Notes under the pieces: generated by a model | Database searches by the model: none | What the model was told of the DNA's origin: nothing | Seen by the model: only the letters and a program-made list of their open reading frames with translations | Part shown: positions 47,823 to 50,184 of the stretch, piece by piece | How the letters are laid out: the number at the start of each line of letters is the position of its first letter | Position numbering within the stretch: position 1 is the stretch's first letter | NCBI RefSeq assembly: GCF_011045015.1 | Contig: NZ_JAAKZY010000062.1 | Span: 1 to 50,184 of the forward strand | Direction: 5' to 3' | Length of the DNA: 50,184 nt | DNA from: Streptomyces scabichelini | GTDB lineage: Bacteria > Actinomycetota > Actinomycetes > Streptomycetales > Streptomycetaceae | Position numbers and translations under genes: made by a program

Positions 47823-50184
47823 GTGACGACACCCGGGTCCATCGAAGCAGGGTCCATCGAAGGCAGGATCGCCGAGGAGCTCGGCGTACGGGAGCGGCAG
47901 GTCAGGGCTGCCGTGGAGCTGCTCGACGGCGGTTCGACGGTGCCCTTCATCGCCCGCTACCGCAAGGAAGCGACCGAGATGCTCGACGACGCGCAGCTGC
48001 GCGCGCTCGAGGAGCGGCTGCGCTATCTGCGGGAGCTGGAGGATCGGCGGACGGCGATCCTCGAGTCGGTGCGCGAGCAGGGCAAGCTCACCGACGAGCT
48101 GGAGGCGCGGATCCGCGGCGCCGAGACGAAGGCGCGCCTGGAGGACATCTATCTGCCGTTCAAGCCGAAGCGGCGGACGAAGGCGCAGATCGCGCGTGAG
48201 GCGGGTCTGGAACCGCTGGCCGAGGGCCTGCTCGGCGACCCGTCCGTCGACCCCCTGGCGGCCGCGGCCGCGTTCGTCGACGCCGACAAGGGCGTCGCCG
48301 ACCCGCAGGCGGCTCTCGACGGTGCTCGCGCGATCCTCACCGAGCGGTTCTCGGAGGACGCCGACCTGATCGGCGAGCTGCGCGAGCGCATGTGGGTCCG
48401 CGGGCGGCTGGCCGCCAAGGTGCGGGAGGGCAAGGAGGAGGCGGGCGCCAAGTTCGCCGACTACTTCGACTTCGCCGAGCCCTTCACGGACCTGCCCTCG
48501 CACCGCATCCTCGCCATGCTGCGCGGCGAGAAGGAGGAGATCCTGGATCTCGTCCTGGAGCCCGAGGAGGCGACGGACGGGCCTTCTTCGTACGAGGGGA
48601 TCGTCGCGAACCGCTTCGGGATCACCGACCGGGGCAGGCCCGCCGACAAGTGGCTGGCGGACACGGTGCGCTGGGCCTGGCGCACCCGCATCCTCGTGCA
48701 CCTCGGCATCGATCTGCGGCTGCGGCTGCGGACGGCCGCCGAGGACGAGGCGGTCAACGTCTTCGCGGCGAACCTGCGCGACCTGCTGCTCGCCGCCCCG
48801 GCGGGCACGCGCACGACGCTGGGGCTCGATCCCGGGTTCCGTACGGGCGTGAAGGTGGCCGTCGTCGACGCGACCGGCAAGGTCGTCGCCACGGATGTCA
48901 TCTACCCGCACGTTCCGCAGAACAAGTGGGACGAGGCCATCGCCAAGCTCGCGCGGCTCGCCAAGGAGCACGCGGTCGAGCTGATCGCGATCGGCAACGG
49001 CACGGCGTCGCGGGAGACGGACAAGCTCGCCGGTGAACTCATCACCAAGCACCCGGAGTTGAAGCTCACGAAGGTCATGGTGTCCGAGGCCGGCGCCTCC
49101 GTGTACTCGGCCTCGGCCTTCGCCTCCCAGGAGCTGCCCGGCATGGACGTGTCGCTGCGCGGCGCCGTCTCCATCGCGCGGCGCCTGCAGGACCCGCTCG
49201 CCGAGCTGGTGAAGATCGACCCGAAGTCGATCGGCGTCGGGCAGTACCAGCACGACCTGTCCGAGGTGAAGCTGTCGCGCTCGTTGGACGCGGTGGTCGA
49301 GGACTGTGTGAACGGCGTCGGGGTGGACGTGAACACGGCGTCCACGCCACTGCTCTCCCGGGTCTCCGGCATCACCTCCGGGCTCGCCGAGAACATCGTG
49401 GCGCACCGCGACGCGAACGGCCCGTTCAAGTCGCGCTCGGAGCTGAAGAGCGTGGCGCGGCTGGGTCCGAAGGCGTACGAGCAGTGCGCGGGCTTCCTGC
49501 GGATTCGCGGGGGTGCCGACCCGCTGGACGCGTCCAGCGTGCACCCGGAGGCGTATCCCGTGGTGCGGCGGATGGTGAAGACGGCGGGCAGTGAGGTCGC
49601 CTCGCTGGTCGGAAACACGAGTGTGCTGCGCTCGCTGAAGCCGACCGACTTCGTGGACGAGACGTTCGGTCTGCCGACCGTCACGGACATCCTGAAGGAG
49701 CTGGAGAAGCCGGGGCGTGACCCGCGGCCCGCTTTCAAGACGGCGACCTTCAAGGAGGGCGTGGAGAAGATCTCCGACCTCTCCTCCGGGATGGTGCTGG
49801 AAGGGGTCGTCACGAACGTGGCCGCCTTCGGTGCCTTCGTGGACGTCGGCGTCCACCAGGACGGGCTCGTGCACGTCTCCGCGATGTCCAAGACGTTCGT
49901 CAAGGATCCGCGGGATGTGGTGAAGCCCGGAGACATCGTCAAGGTGAAGGTGCTGGACGTCGACATTCCGCGGAAGCGGATCTCGCTGACGCTGCGGCTG
50001 GATGACGAGGCTGCTCCGCAGGGGCCGCAGGGTGGGGGGCGGCCCCAGCGTGAGCGTGGGGGGCGTCCGCCGCAGCAGCGGGGGCAGCAGCAGCGGCAGG
50101 GCCGCGGTGGCGGTGGCGGTGGGGCGCGTCAGGCGTCGCCGCCTGGGAACAGTGCGATGGCGGATGCGTTGCGGCGTGCCGGGC
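47823..50184 (+). CDS. tex: RNA-binding transcriptional accessory protein Tex, 3' end cut
   Basis: The reading begins at GTG 47823 and runs off the window: 787 codons and one base are present, with no stop. The N-terminal helical Tex region has ELLDGGSTVPFIARYRKEAT. The YqgF-like region is seen as LGLDPGFRTGVKVAVVDATG. A helix-hairpin-helix part has SIGVGQYQHDLSEVKLSRSL. The S1 RNA-binding domain has VLEGVVTNVAAFGAFVDVG and KVKVLDVDIPRKRISLTLRL. A Gln/Gly/Arg-rich tail follows, with repeated G-G-R-P-Q and Q-R-G-Q units. Tex binds nucleic acids and is linked to transcription and stress tolerance. GGCGG lies upstream of the GTG, and no internal start looks better. Confidence 0.95.
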   Translation, partial: MTTPGSIEAGSIEGRIAEELGVRERQVRAAVELLDGGSTVPFIARYRKEATEMLDDAQLRALEERLRYLRELEDRRTAILESVREQGKLTDELEARIRGAETKARLEDIYLPFKPKRRTKAQIAREAGLEPLAEGLLGDPSVDPLAAAAAFVDADKGVADPQAALDGARAILTERFSEDADLIGELRERMWVRGRLAAKVREGKEEAGAKFADYFDFAEPFTDLPSHRILAMLRGEKEEILDLVLEPEEATDGPSSYEGIVANRFGITDRGRPADKWLADTVRWAWRTRILVHLGIDLRLRLRTAAEDEAVNVFAANLRDLLLAAPAGTRTTLGLDPGFRTGVKVAVVDATGKVVATDVIYPHVPQNKWDEAIAKLARLAKEHAVELIAIGNGTASRETDKLAGELITKHPELKLTKVMVSEAGASVYSASAFASQELPGMDVSLRGAVSIARRLQDPLAELVKIDPKSIGVGQYQHDLSEVKLSRSLDAVVEDCVNGVGVDVNTASTPLLSRVSGITSGLAENIVAHRDANGPFKSRSELKSVARLGPKAYEQCAGFLRIRGGADPLDASSVHPEAYPVVRRMVKTAGSEVASLVGNTSVLRSLKPTDFVDETFGLPTVTDILKELEKPGRDPRPAFKTATFKEGVEKISDLSSGMVLEGVVTNVAAFGAFVDVGVHQDGLVHVSAMSKTFVKDPRDVVKPGDIVKVKVLDVDIPRKRISLTLRLDDEAAPQGPQGGGRPQRERGGRPPQQRGQQQRQGRGGGGGGARQASPPGNSAMADALRRAG

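Noticed and set aside
1..50184. tRNA, rRNA, insertion sequences, prophage or attachment sites
   Set aside because: I found no cloverleaf, transposase, integrase or phage gene in either strand by reading; a short or unusual tRNA could still be missed without a scan.

Overview
The window is high-GC actinobacterial DNA, almost certainly from a Streptomyces. The grounds are a hopanoid biosynthesis cluster, a conservon (kinase, roadblock, DUF742, GTPase), a c-di-AMP-type riboswitch before a LysM/M23 peptidase, an LPFR-motif small protein, an SCO6745-family protein, frequent GTG starts and chains of 1-4 nt gene overlaps. The gene order resembles what I remember of S. coelicolor around SCO6743-SCO6771; this is recollection, not a search. 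I see no tRNA, rRNA, CRISPR array or transposase.

Layout. 0.2-2 kb: a minus-strand operon (XRE-cupin regulator, GNAT, YjbR-type protein). 2-4 kb: a DUF2264 protein. 4-8.1 kb: a conservon on the minus strand with a fifth, GAF-domain gene. 8.4-11.8 kb: a metallo-hydrolase divergent from a Glu/Leu/Phe/Val-type dehydrogenase, then a TetR-type regulator. 11.8-12.2 kb: a nested inverted repeat. 12.2-15 kb: SGNH hydrolase, DUF6250 secreted protein and riboswitch-controlled LysM/M23 peptidase. 15.4-18.5 kb: GH36 alpha-galactosidase divergent from a tyrosine-phosphatase-like gene.

18.5-32.4 kb is a long minus-strand hopanoid cluster: short leader ORF, hpnC, hpnD, hpnE, a polyprenyl diphosphate synthase, shc, hpnG, hpnH, ispG, dxs, hpnO-type aminotransferase, then an XRE-cupin regulator and a 41-residue DUF6126 protein. 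It carries two MEP-pathway genes (dxs, ispG), a prenyl chain-making gene, the HpnCDE route to squalene, the cyclase, and the side-chain genes (HpnH adenosylation, HpnG cleavage, an aminotransferase for aminotriol). Idi lies 10 kb away.

32.6-39.7 kb is the least understood part. A minus-strand operon encodes a CDP-alcohol phosphatidyltransferase with an N-terminal DUF5941-like region, a sugar-phosphate-type nucleotidyltransferase, a glycerol-1-phosphate-dehydrogenase-like enzyme, a second CDP-alcohol phosphatidyltransferase with an altered motif, a GT2 glycosyltransferase, and a TagG/TagH-like ABC exporter. Read together, it looks like a pathway that makes a phospho-polyol, activates it as a CDP compound, couples it to an acceptor, glycosylates it and exports it. 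No product is known to me.

40-50 kb holds a GalE-like epimerase, a methyltransferase-GNAT fusion behind a 22-codon leader ORF, idi, an anti-sigma-type ATPase, a crotonase lacking both usual catalytic glutamates, two DJ-1/PfpI-type genes (one a GlxA-like AraC regulator carrying an in-frame repeat), an SCO6745-family gene behind a TetR-type palindrome, an LPFR small protein, and the tex gene running off the right edge. A recurring theme is short tandem duplications at gene 3' ends, some of which copy the stop codon.
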